Assembly (NCBI GenBank): GCA_964537035.1
Contig: CAZIAK010000078.1
Coordinates: 1 to 15,261 of the forward strand
Source of the DNA: CAZIAK01 sp964537035
GTDB taxonomy: Bacteria > Planctomycetota > B15-G4
Length of the DNA stretch: 15,261 nt
Direction of reading: 5' to 3'
The translations under genes and the position numbers were made by a program. This document shows, piece after piece, positions 1 through 6,783 of the stretch; the stretch's first letter is position 1; the number at the start of each line of letters is the position of its first letter. The notes beneath the pieces are model-generated. The model did not search any database. It saw only the letters and a program-made list of their open reading frames with translations, and was not told where the DNA came from.

Positions 1-1
1 C

Positions 2-67
2 AGCTCACGGCCAGACACCGTCGAGGTGCTCATCGACCCCCACGGCTGGCTCCTGCGAGCAGAGTAG
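2..67 (+). CDS. C-terminal tail of an unidentified protein (partial, runs off the left edge)
   Basis: An open frame enters from the left edge and ends at TAG (65-67), giving 21 residues that finish TVEVLIDPHGWLLRAE. The alternating hydrophobic strand, the D-P turn and the W-L-L ending look like a beta-strand closing a folded domain. Some M1 aminopeptidases and related proteins end in a similar xVxLDPxxxLL way, but this is far too short to assign a family. The coding call rests on protein-like composition and on the following 490 bases having no gene, as expected after a gene end. Confidence 0.45.
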   Translation, partial: SSRPDTVEVLIDPHGWLLRAE

Positions 68-68
68 A

Positions 69-85
69 GGCCTGCGCTCCAGGCC
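69..85 (+). terminator. Possible stem-loop just after the stop of the partial gene
   Basis: GGCCTG (69-74) pairs perfectly with CAGGCC (80-85) around a 5-base loop, starting two bases after the TAG at 65-67. The location fits a transcription terminator, but there is no T-run after it. It could only act as a weak or Rho-assisted terminator or as an RNA-end stabiliser. Stems of this size are common by chance in GC-rich DNA. Confidence 0.25.
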
Positions 86-223
86 CCTGGCTCGACCCTC
101 CAAACGGCCCCCCTTGGCGAGACACAGGCTCGGCCGGAGCACGCCCAAGAACAGCAGAAGGGGAATCACTCCTCCCGACCTGCCTGCTGAGCTGAATCTG
201 GCCAGACGGGTCCAGTCTGTCCT

Positions 224-251
224 TCTGGGTCTTTTGAGGGGCCGACCCAGA
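224..251. repeat. 8-bp perfect inverted repeat with 12-base spacer
   Basis: TCTGGGTC (224-231) is the exact reverse complement of GACCCAGA (244-251), with a T-G wobble able to extend the stem by one pair. The spacer contains TTTT (232-235). No T-run follows the stem on either strand, so it is not a standard intrinsic terminator. It could be an RNA hairpin in an untranslated region, part of a small RNA, or a dyad bound by a regulator. Confidence 0.35.
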
Positions 252-506
252 GACAACAGCCGCTTCGAACCGTCGCTTCGAGGACGGGGATCAACGGAGC
301 TGACCGGCAGAACTCGCGTTCAAATCGCTGCGGCAGCAGAGACCCGGGAGGGGTCAACCTCAGCGCGCCAGCCGTTCGTATCGGCTGTGTCAGGACAAGA
401 AATGGGGGAGAGGGACCTGCAAAGCTGGAGAATCAGCCACACCCGACAGACCGGGAGGAGCATCTCTACATCCGTGAGATGCGTGGAGATCCCTTCATGT
501 TCTTTC

Positions 507-532
507 TGAAACTTTCTCCGGAGGATGCCGTC
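507..532 (+). promoter_or_regulatory. Candidate ECF-type promoter (TGAAAC - N16 - CGTC) for the sigma-factor gene
   Basis: TGAAAC at 507-512 and CGTC at 529-532 are separated by exactly 16 bases. This is the layout of ECF-sigma promoters; Bacillus SigW, for example, uses TGAAAC, 16 bases, CGTA. The -35 element lies in an unusually AT-rich pocket (about 496-517) within GC-rich DNA. Transcription would begin near 539-541, leaving a leader of about 17 bases before the ATG at 557, with no Shine-Dalgarno visible in it. An ECF promoter directly before an ECF sigma gene suggests positive autoregulation. That last step is inference, because the sigma's own recognition sequence is unknown. Confidence 0.5.
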
Positions 533-556
533 TGAGCCGCCGTCCCCGGGCGTATC

Positions 557-1147
557 ATGTCGCGGATGACAACGCGCGACCCTGTCTCCCCAGGGGATGT
601 GACGCGGCTATTGGACGCCATCGGTTCGGGCTCATCAGAGGCGGCCCACGCCCTGCTGGAGGTGGTCTACGAAGAGCTCCGCGCCGTAGCCCGCAACAAG
701 CTGACCGGCGCGTCGGTTGGTGCCACGCTGGAGCCCACCGCCCTGGTCCATGAAGCCTACCTGCGTCTCCTCGGAGGCGAGGCCCCCCACTGGGCAAACC
801 GGCGCCACTTCTTTTCGGCTGCCGCGCGGTCCATGCGTGACATCGTCATCGACCGGGCTCGCAAGCGAGCGACGCTCAAGCGCGGCGGCGACCGCCAGCA
901 GCTCACCTTCGACGAGAACATGCCCGTCCCTCTCGATCAGGCGACGGATCTGCTGCACCTGGACGAAGCCCTCGATCGCCTGGAGCAGGCAGCCCCCGCG
1001 AGCGCCCAGGTGGTGATGCTGCGCTACTTCGCCGGCATGACCGTGGCCGAGGTGGCTGCCGCCCAGGACGTCTCGGTCTCGTCCGTCGAGCGCCACTGGG
1101 CCTTTGCCAAGGCCTGGCTCCAGAGAGAGCTCGCCCGAAACGACTGA
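557..1147 (+). CDS. ECF-family RNA polymerase sigma factor (TIGR02999-like)
   Basis: This 196-aa protein would direct RNA polymerase to a small set of promoters. Region 2 spans about residues 14-105, with the LEPTALVHEAYLRLL signature (58-72), the HFFSAAARSMRDIVIDRARKR promoter-melting segment (84-104) and a basic linker. Region 4, a helix-turn-helix that reads the -35 element, spans about 133-192 (VVMLRYFAGMTVAEVAA, then VSSVERHWAFAKAWLQREL). The ALVHEAYLRL and RHFFSAAARSMR motifs mark the group common in Planctomycetota, Acidobacteriota and Myxococcota, whose members often sit beside Ser/Thr kinases. No kinase or anti-sigma gene is visible here. ATG 557 is chosen; ATG 566 is also possible. 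Neither has a clear Shine-Dalgarno, and an ECF-type promoter lies just upstream. Confidence 0.93.
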   Translation: MSRMTTRDPVSPGDVTRLLDAIGSGSSEAAHALLEVVYEELRAVARNKLTGASVGATLEPTALVHEAYLRLLGGEAPHWANRRHFFSAAARSMRDIVIDRARKRATLKRGGDRQQLTFDENMPVPLDQATDLLHLDEALDRLEQAAPASAQVVMLRYFAGMTVAEVAAAQDVSVSSVERHWAFAKAWLQRELARND

Positions 1148-1196
1148 GCGCCCTGAGCGGCGCACGGCTTGCTAGCATGGGCCGCTCATTCCAGCG

Positions 1197-1204
1197 GGAG
1201 AGAG
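1197..1204 (+). promoter_or_regulatory. Shine-Dalgarno that fixes the CDF transporter start
   Basis: The purine run GGGAGAGA (1197-1204) lies six bases before ATG 1211. It favours that start over the in-frame TTG at 1169, which has no such site and would add 14 residues unlike the family N-terminus. Confidence 0.6.
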
Positions 1205-1210
1205 TCGTCC

Positions 1211-2137
1211 ATGGATCCAGGCAACCGTCGCACCGTGCTGGCCGCCATGGCCGCCAACGCCGGCATCGCGATGGCAAAATTCGTGGGCTGGGGTGTGACC
1301 GGGGCGAGCTCGATGTTGGCCGAAGGAGTGCACTCCCTGGCCGACTCGGGCAACCAGGCTCTGCTGCTCTGGGGCAGCGCCAGCGCCGCCAAGGCACCGA
1401 CCACGTCCCACCCCTTCGGCTACGGCAGAGAGCGCTATTTCTGGGCTTTCGTCGTGTCGCTGATCATCTTCGCACTGGGTTCGATGTTTGCCCTCTACGA
1501 AGGCGTGCACCAGCTACAGCACCCCACCGAGATCGTCAGCCCGATCTGGGCCATCAGCATCCTGTCCCTGGGCTTGCTGCTCGAGGGGTGGTCCTTTCGC
1601 ACGGCCGTGGTCACCGCCCGCTTGATCAAGGGCCGCCAGAGCTGGCCGAAGTTCCTGCTGCGGACGAAGAATCCAGAGCTGCCGGTGGTGCTGCTCGAAG
1701 ACCTCGGGGCCTTGCTGGGGCTGCTCGTGGCCCTGGTGGGCGTGAGCGTGGCCTCGATCACGGGGGACACCCGCTACGACGCCGCCGCCTCGATCTTCAT
1801 CGGCCTGCTGCTGGGGGCCATCGCCGTCCTGCTGGCCACCGAGATGAAGAGCCTGCTCATCGGCGAGGCGGCCGAAGATGAAGACGAAGCCGCCATCGGC
1901 GAGGCCATGCGCTCCCACGACTCGGTGCGCCGGTTGATCTCCTTGCGCACCCAGCACATCGGGCCGGACGACATCCTGGTCTGCGCCAAGATCGAGTTCG
2001 ACCCGCAGCAGACCCTGGCCGTGGTCACCGACCACATCGACTCGGTGGAGGCGGACGTGCGCGCGGTCGTCCCCGCCGCCCGCTTGATCTACATCGAACC
2101 GGACCTCTACGAGCCCGACCGGGAGCCACGCCCTTGA
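1211..2137 (+). CDS. Cation diffusion facilitator (CDF/SLC30) metal transporter, ZnT9-like branch
   Basis: This 308-aa inner-membrane antiporter is likely to exchange Zn2+ or another divalent metal for protons. The TM2 site is HSLADSGNQ (H41, D45), followed by the conserved GYGRERYFW loop (70-78). TM5 carries LLEDLGALLG (161-170), where canonical bacterial CDFs have HxxxD. The E-D pair is typical of the ZnT9-like branch. RYDAAASIFIGLLLG (188-202) is the TM6 signature. The cytoplasmic domain starts near 215 and includes TQHIGPDDILVCAKIEFD (247-264). No His-rich loop is present, so metal specificity is unclear. The stop shares the bases TTGA with the TTG start of the M3 peptidase gene, implying translational coupling. 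The sigma gene lies 63 bases upstream, possibly in the same transcript. Confidence 0.93.
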   Translation: MDPGNRRTVLAAMAANAGIAMAKFVGWGVTGASSMLAEGVHSLADSGNQALLLWGSASAAKAPTTSHPFGYGRERYFWAFVVSLIIFALGSMFALYEGVHQLQHPTEIVSPIWAISILSLGLLLEGWSFRTAVVTARLIKGRQSWPKFLLRTKNPELPVVLLEDLGALLGLLVALVGVSVASITGDTRYDAAASIFIGLLLGAIAVLLATEMKSLLIGEAAEDEDEAAIGEAMRSHDSVRRLISLRTQHIGPDDILVCAKIEFDPQQTLAVVTDHIDSVEADVRAVVPAARLIYIEPDLYEPDREPRP

Positions 2138-3852
2138 GCACTCTGCAGCCAGACGTCGCCCACGCCCCAGCCTTCGACTCCATGTGGGTGGAGGCTCCTG
2201 ATTGGGATGTGGTCGCCGCCCGCTACGACGAGCTGCAAGCGGCCTGGAAGTCTGCGGGAGACGCGGCCGCCCGGCGCCAGGTCATCGTCGATTGGGACGC
2301 CCTGCGCCGAGAGACCGCCACCTGGGTCGCCCTGGTACACCTGCGCTTTCAACGAGACACCCGTGACGACCAGGCCTGCGCCGCCCGAGCCCTGGTCGAC
2401 AAGCTCGGCCCCCGCTTCGATGAGCGCAACAGCCGCATCCAGCGCATGGTTCTCGAGGGCCCCCACCGCGACGAGATCGGGGCCCACTTCGGCGACCACG
2501 TCCTCGACCTGTGGGCTGCTGACGCGTCCACCGTCTCGCCCGCCATCCAGGACGACCTGGTCACCGAGCGCGAACTGCAGGCTCGCTACACCAGCTTGCA
2601 AGGCGGGGCGAAGATCCTCTTCGACGGCGAAGAGCACACCCTCTCGGGCATGCTCAAGTACCGGGTCTCCGCCGATCGCGAGCTGCGCCACGGAGCCTCT
2701 CGGGCCTACTGGTCCTGGTACGGCGAGCAGGCCCAGACCTTCGACGCGCTGTACGACGAGCTGGTCACCCTGCGCACGTCCATGGCCCGGCGCCTGGGGC
2801 ACAAGACCTTCGTGCCCGTGGCCTACGCGCGCAAACGTCGGGTCGACTACGACCGCCACGACGTGGCCAACTACCGCCAGCAGATCGTCGACGAGGTGGT
2901 GCCCCTGGCCGCCGAGCTGCGAGAGCGGCAGCGCAAGGGCCTGGGCCTTTCGACCCTGCACCTGTGGGACGAGCAGATGCAGGCGGACGGCCCACCTCCC
3001 TCACCCGACGGTGATCGCCAGGAGCTCATGATCCGGGCCCAGACCATGTTCGGCTCGACCCTGCCCGAGCTCGCCCAGCTCTACGACACCATGACCGAGC
3101 GCCAGCTGCTCGACCTGGGCAGCCGCGAGGGCAAGTCGGGGGGCGGCTTCTGCACCTGGTTCCCTCGCTGGGGGCTGCCCTACATCTTCGCCAACTTCAA
3201 CGGCACCCACGGCGACGTGCGCGTCTTCACCCACGAGATGGGCCACGCCTTCCAGCGCTTCTCGAGCCGCGGCCAGCCCCTGCTCGACACCGTGGGCTGC
3301 ACCTCCGAGTCAGCCGAGATTCATTCGATGTCGCTGGAGCTGCTGACCTGGCCCGGCATGGACCATTTCTTCGGCGACGGAGCCGAGCGCTTCCGCCGGG
3401 TGCATCTGGCGGATCACATCACCTTCTTGCCCTACGGCGCCTTGGTCGACCACTTTCAGCACAGCGTTCATGACGCACCAGACGCCACGCCCGACGAACG
3501 GGCGTCCATGTGGAGCGAGCTGGAGAAGATCTACCTGCCCTGGCGTGATCCGGGCGACCTGGCCCATCCCGCGTCGGGCCGTTTCTGGCAGGCGCAGATG
3601 CACATCTACCGCGTGCCCTTCTACTACATCGACTACACCCTGGCGCTCACCTGTGCCCTGCAACTCTGGGACCGCAGCCTCAGCGACCCGGCCCAGACCT
3701 GGAAGACCTACGCCGAACTCTGTCGCCGTGGAGGGTCCCTGCCCTTCCGCAAGCTGGTGGCCTCGGCGGGGCTGCAGAGTCCCTTCGAGCCCGGGTGCCT
3801 GACCTCGGTCATCGATCGGGCCCGTGGCTACCTGGAGCTGGGCCCGGCCTGA
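2134..3852 (+). CDS. M3-family zinc oligoendopeptidase (non-PepF, TIGR02289-like)
   Basis: This 572-aa zinc metallopeptidase probably cleaves short peptides. The catalytic HEMGH lies at residues 367-371, with zinc ligands H367 and H371, general base E368, and E395 (in SAEIHSMSLE) as the likely third ligand. The flanking GGGFCTWF...PYIFANFNGTHGDVRVFTHEMGH and the post-motif SMSLELLTWPGMDHFF are typical of the M3 subgroup that is not PepF (usual length about 550). No signal peptide is seen, so it is probably cytoplasmic. The TTG start at 2134 overlaps the CDF stop (TTGA) and has GGGAG at 2121-2125, eight bases upstream. The alternative ATG 2182 would remove 16 residues. The stop overlaps the next ATG by one base (TGATG). 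Function within the operon is unknown. Confidence 0.94.
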   Translation: MSTLQPDVAHAPAFDSMWVEAPDWDVVAARYDELQAAWKSAGDAAARRQVIVDWDALRRETATWVALVHLRFQRDTRDDQACAARALVDKLGPRFDERNSRIQRMVLEGPHRDEIGAHFGDHVLDLWAADASTVSPAIQDDLVTERELQARYTSLQGGAKILFDGEEHTLSGMLKYRVSADRELRHGASRAYWSWYGEQAQTFDALYDELVTLRTSMARRLGHKTFVPVAYARKRRVDYDRHDVANYRQQIVDEVVPLAAELRERQRKGLGLSTLHLWDEQMQADGPPPSPDGDRQELMIRAQTMFGSTLPELAQLYDTMTERQLLDLGSREGKSGGGFCTWFPRWGLPYIFANFNGTHGDVRVFTHEMGHAFQRFSSRGQPLLDTVGCTSESAEIHSMSLELLTWPGMDHFFGDGAERFRRVHLADHITFLPYGALVDHFQHSVHDAPDATPDERASMWSELEKIYLPWRDPGDLAHPASGRFWQAQMHIYRVPFYYIDYTLALTCALQLWDRSLSDPAQTWKTYAELCRRGGSLPFRKLVASAGLQSPFEPGCLTSVIDRARGYLELGPA

Positions 3853-5813
3853 TGACTTCTCGCAGCCGCTCTTGGTCGGGTGCAGCGCTGGCCTGGGTGT
3901 GCTTCGCGACGGGATGCTCCGAGCCGCCGCCCCCGGCGCCAGGGGTGCTGCTGGTGACCTTCGACACGACCCGGGCCGATCGCCTGGGCTGCTACGGCCA
4001 TGAGGCTGCCCGCACTCCCCGCCTCGACGGTCTGGCCAGGCGAGGGCTGCAGTTCGACGCGGCCTACACCCCCACGCCCCTGACCCTGCCTGCCCATACC
4101 ACCTTGCTCACCGGCACCTGGCCCCTGTCCCACGGTGTGCGGGACAACACGCTCTTCACCGTGGCGCCTTCCATGCGCACGCTGAGCGAAGCGCTCGTCG
4201 AGCGGGGCTGGCGTACGGGCGCTTCTGTGGGCGCCTTCGTTCTCGACAAACGCTACGGACTCGACCAGGGCTTCGAGAGTTACGCCGGGCCCTCCCAGGA
4301 GGCCTCGGACGGGTCCACCATCGCCGAGCGACCGGCGTCGGTGGTCATCGACGACGCCGCTGCCTGGCTGGGATCCGTGGCCCGCGACGAGCGCTTCTTC
4401 TTGTGGGTGCACCTGTTCGATCCCCATCACCCGTACCAGGCACCGCAGGAGTTTGGCGATCAGACGACAGATGGCTATGACGCAGAGATCGCCTACGCCG
4501 ACGCCGAGCTGGGGCGCTTGCTCGACGGGTTGCAGACGAGTGGACGTCTGGACGAGACCCTGGTCATCGCCACCTCTGACCACGGCGAATCCCTCGGGGA
4601 GCACGGCGAACAGAGCCATGGGTTCTTCATCTACGACGCCGCGGTGAGGGTGCCCTTGATCGTGGCTGGTCCCGGCGTGCCCACGCAACGCGTGTCAGAC
4701 CCGGTCTCGCTCAGAGACGTGGCCCCCACCTTGCTCGACTGGTGCGACGTGCCTCGCCAAGCCCTCCCCGAAGCGACCGCAAGCTCTCTGCTCGACCACT
4801 CTGCCGAGGGTCCTGACGAGAGCGACCGCGCCCTGTACTTCGAGACGTTTCTGCCGTTCTACGCGCAGCGCTGGGCGCCCATGCAGGGGCTGCTCTGGCG
4901 GGGACACAAGTTCATCCGCACGCGGCGGCCCGAGCTCTACGACCTGGCCAACGACGGCGACGAGCTCACAAACCTGATGGCAGCCGAACCCGAGCTGGCC
5001 CAGACCATGGGGCAACGTCTGGCCGCGCTCATCGCCGAGCACCCACCACTGGGCAGCGCCTTGGTCGACCCGGCTCGGGCGCAAGACCTGCAGGCTCTGG
5101 CAGCGCTCGGCTACACCGCGGGCAATCTGCAGGGCGATCCCTTCGCCACCGATCTGCTCGACGCGAAAGACGGCATCGAGGACATCGTCAAGGAAGGCAC
5201 GGCGCTGTTCGACCTGACCCGCGGTCGGCAGCTGCTCGGGCTCGCCGCAGGCGCTGGGCCGGCGCGCAGGCCTGTCACGCTCGGCACGGACGACGCCCCC
5301 GCCCGCAGCGAAGGCCTGGCCCGACTGGAGCGGGCCCTCGGCTACTACAGCGAACTCGTGGCCCGCTACCCCGAGCGCCTGGACCTGCTCTCCCAGCTGG
5401 CCCTGGCCGAGAGTTCGCTGGGTCAGCACGAGGCCGCCGCAGACCACTGCGAGCAGATCGTCCTGGCCCAGGACCGACAGGCCGACCATCGCCTGCGCCT
5501 GGGCCAAGCCTACGAAGCCATCGGTCAGCCTGAGTGGGCACGAGCCGAGATGGTCAAGGCCGTGGCCCTCGATCGCCGAGCCACCGCGGCCTACGACTGG
5601 TTGGCCTGGTGGCACGAGCAGCGCCAGGAGTATGGCCAGGCTGCGTTCTGGCGCGCCGAACAAGAGCGCTTTCAGATGATGGACGAGGCCCTGCGCCTCT
5701 CAGCCCGGGCCGAGCGGCAACGTCTCGAGTCCCTGGCCAGGGAGCGGTCGCAGACCGTCGCCGGACCGGACGACTATCCCGAGCCCGACCTCACCCCTGA
5801 GCGTCTTCGCTGA
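3852..5813 (+). CDS. Sulfatase-like (alkaline phosphatase superfamily) lipoprotein with C-terminal TPR region
   Basis: This 653-aa protein has an N-terminal signal ending FATGC (lipobox-like, C22), suggesting a lipid-anchored envelope protein. The sulfatase fold spans about 31-400: metal-binding FDTTRADRLGCYG (37-49), nucleophile segment TLPAH (78-82), HPYQAP (193-198), and SDHGESLGEHGEQSHGF (242-258) with D243, H244 and H256. True sulfatases have C/S-x-P-x-R, with the Cys/Ser converted to formylglycine. Here Thr78 and His82 replace those residues, so sulfate-ester cleavage is doubtful and phosphoester or transferase chemistry is possible. Residues about 485-605 form two to three TPR-like helical pairs (LARYPERLDLLSQLALAESSL, RLGQAYEAIGQPEWARAEM), probably for protein contacts. 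ATG 3852 overlaps the M3 stop. An upstream in-frame GTG at 3795 would lie inside that gene and hide the signal peptide. The 3' end overlaps the convergent DUF3738 gene by 23 bases. Confidence 0.9.
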   Translation: MTSRSRSWSGAALAWVCFATGCSEPPPPAPGVLLVTFDTTRADRLGCYGHEAARTPRLDGLARRGLQFDAAYTPTPLTLPAHTTLLTGTWPLSHGVRDNTLFTVAPSMRTLSEALVERGWRTGASVGAFVLDKRYGLDQGFESYAGPSQEASDGSTIAERPASVVIDDAAAWLGSVARDERFFLWVHLFDPHHPYQAPQEFGDQTTDGYDAEIAYADAELGRLLDGLQTSGRLDETLVIATSDHGESLGEHGEQSHGFFIYDAAVRVPLIVAGPGVPTQRVSDPVSLRDVAPTLLDWCDVPRQALPEATASSLLDHSAEGPDESDRALYFETFLPFYAQRWAPMQGLLWRGHKFIRTRRPELYDLANDGDELTNLMAAEPELAQTMGQRLAALIAEHPPLGSALVDPARAQDLQALAALGYTAGNLQGDPFATDLLDAKDGIEDIVKEGTALFDLTRGRQLLGLAAGAGPARRPVTLGTDDAPARSEGLARLERALGYYSELVARYPERLDLLSQLALAESSLGQHEAAADHCEQIVLAQDRQADHRLRLGQAYEAIGQPEWARAEMVKAVALDRRATAAYDWLAWWHEQRQEYGQAAFWRAEQERFQMMDEALRLSARAERQRLESLARERSQTVAGPDDYPEPDLTPERLR

Positions 5814-6681
5814 CCGGGGGCCCCGGGTCTTCGCCGCTGCAGAAGGTGTTGGGCACGCCGCTCACCACGGCGACCTCGACAGTTCGCTGCTCGTCGGCCA
5901 GGTGCAGATCGAACTGCTCCGCCAAGACACTCAGCAAGGCGTCGCGATCTCCGGGTGGCCAGTGCATCTCGACGTCACAGAGAGCGTCTGCGTCGAGCCC
6001 CTCCGTCTCCAGGACCCCGAGCTGTTGTTCGAGCGCTTGCACCATGCGCCGCACCGAGCCGCGCTTGAGGGTCAGCACCCCGTCGCCCGTGGTGGTCGTC
6101 GAACCCCGTCTGCGTCGATCGTCGTGCACGTGGTCTGACCAGCCAGGACCAGCACTCAGGACGGCGACCTCGACCTCCTGCTCTTGGCGGTCCACGGTGA
6201 GTCCGTAGCTCTCCGTCAGGACGGCCAGCACGCTCTCGTAGACCGGCTCCCAGCCGCTCAGTCCCTCGGCCACGCCGCTCTGGGCTCGGGCAGCGTCCAC
6301 GTCGAACCAACGTTGATCGAGGGCGTCGTCACCCAGCACCCGATCGGCGCGCAGCGAGAGACACTCGGCCAGCAGCTCTCGCAGGGTCCGGCCATACAGC
6401 GACATGCGCACGGTGAAGAAACCGCCGCGATAGCTCGCACCCCGCCGGCGGTCATCGAGATTGGGGAGCTCTGCGAGGGTGGCCCTGAACGGCTCGGTCT
6501 GCTGCCAGACCTGCACGCCATCGTTGAAGCCCAGGCCGCCCCCGGACATGTCGAGCACCTTGCCGCGCAGGTTGTCCCGCAGCTGGGTCCGGGTGTCGCC
6601 GCCCACGGCCAGCAGGACGAGCACGGAGATCACGCCCAGCGCACCCACGGCGACAGCCAACCAGAGCAGGACACGGACCAA
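5791..6681 (-). CDS. Membrane-anchored DUF3738 (TIGR03435-type) protein
   Basis: This is a 296-aa protein with an N-terminal hydrophobic anchor (residues about 4-26). The remainder follows the layout of DUF3738, a family expanded in Acidobacteria. A 'TLRELLAECLSL...RWFDVDA' block (99-130) is followed by an ESVLAVLTESYGLTVDRQEQEVEVAVLSAG strand pair (149-178). After a charged, Thr-rich linker (about 183-202) comes a second VRRMVQALEQQLGV...DVEMHWPPGDRDALLSVLAEQF...TVEVAVVSGV unit (210-276). The two halves resemble each other. The biochemical role of the family is unknown. The TTG start at 6681 is supported by GGAG (6692-6689, minus strand) seven bases upstream. The gene is last in the minus-strand cluster, about 100 bases after the pseudouridine synthase gene, and its 3' end overlaps the sulfatase-like gene. 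Confidence 0.72.
   Translation of the reverse strand: MVRVLLWLAVAVGALGVISVLVLLAVGGDTRTQLRDNLRGKVLDMSGGGLGFNDGVQVWQQTEPFRATLAELPNLDDRRRGASYRGGFFTVRMSLYGRTLRELLAECLSLRADRVLGDDALDQRWFDVDAARAQSGVAEGLSGWEPVYESVLAVLTESYGLTVDRQEQEVEVAVLSAGPGWSDHVHDDRRRRGSTTTTGDGVLTLKRGSVRRMVQALEQQLGVLETEGLDADALCDVEMHWPPGDRDALLSVLAEQFDLHLADEQRTVEVAVVSGVPNTFCSGEDPGPPVSEDAQG
5814..5827. terminator. GC palindrome just after the sulfatase-like stop, at the convergent junction
   Basis: CCGGGGGCCCCGG (5814-5826) begins one base after the sulfatase-like stop and lies inside the 3' end of the convergent gene. It could form a short GC hairpin on either strand. There is no T-run, so any terminator role is weak. It is listed because the convergent junction has no other terminator candidate. 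Confidence 0.2.
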
Positions 6682-6686
6682 GACAG

Positions 6687-6692
6687 ATCTCC
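6687..6692 (-). promoter_or_regulatory. Shine-Dalgarno GGAGAT deciding a TTG start
   Basis: On the minus strand GGAGAT (6692-6687) ends five bases before TTG 6681 (seven bases counted from GGAG). No ATG or GTG in frame has such a site, and the protein from this TTG begins directly with the hydrophobic anchor, so TTG is the likely start. Confidence 0.55.
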
Positions 6693-6783
6693 AAGCAGGG
6701 AGCGTATGTTCGCAGGTTCAACACCCCGCGCCTACGGCCTCCCGCCATGGCGCCTTGGTGACAGCGAAGCCGCCGGGCAGCCC

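Larger units (their letters stand above)
68..506. other. Gene-free stretch with several small inverted and direct repeats
   Basis: I found no convincing gene here on either strand. The translations possible in this stretch are arginine- and serine-rich and match no family I know. Visible structures are an 8-bp perfect inverted repeat (TCTGGGTC 224-231 with GACCCAGA 244-251), GACCC/GGGTC (341-345 and 351-355), CAGAC/GTCTG (203-207 and 215-219), and a direct repeat CGCTTCGA (261-268 and 274-281). At nearly 500 bases it is by far the longest non-coding stretch in a tightly packed window. It could hold a long leader, an sRNA or a decayed gene. Confidence 0.5.

Noticed and set aside
5..256. 83-residue minus-strand open frame with a hydrophobic stretch
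   Set aside because: It overlaps the tail of the partial plus-strand gene and lacks a ribosome-binding site. The hydrophobic run alone is not evidence.
313..331. tRNA-like T-loop (GTTCAAATC at 318-326)
   Set aside because: The flanking stem pairs at only about three of five positions, and no matching acceptor or anticodon arm could be built upstream.
114..509. 131-residue open frame in the gene-free stretch
   Set aside because: It is Arg/Ser-rich with no domain and no good ribosome-binding site, and it overlaps the inverted repeats. A real small gene is not excluded but is not supported.
2107..2961. 284-residue minus-strand open frame opposite the M3 peptidase
   Set aside because: It is antisense to a complete M3 peptidase. 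It is V/G/Q/L-rich with no motif.
3795..3851. Upstream GTG start for the sulfatase-like gene
   Set aside because: It lies inside the M3 gene and would bury the lipoprotein signal. ATG 3852 with the TGATG overlap is the better start.
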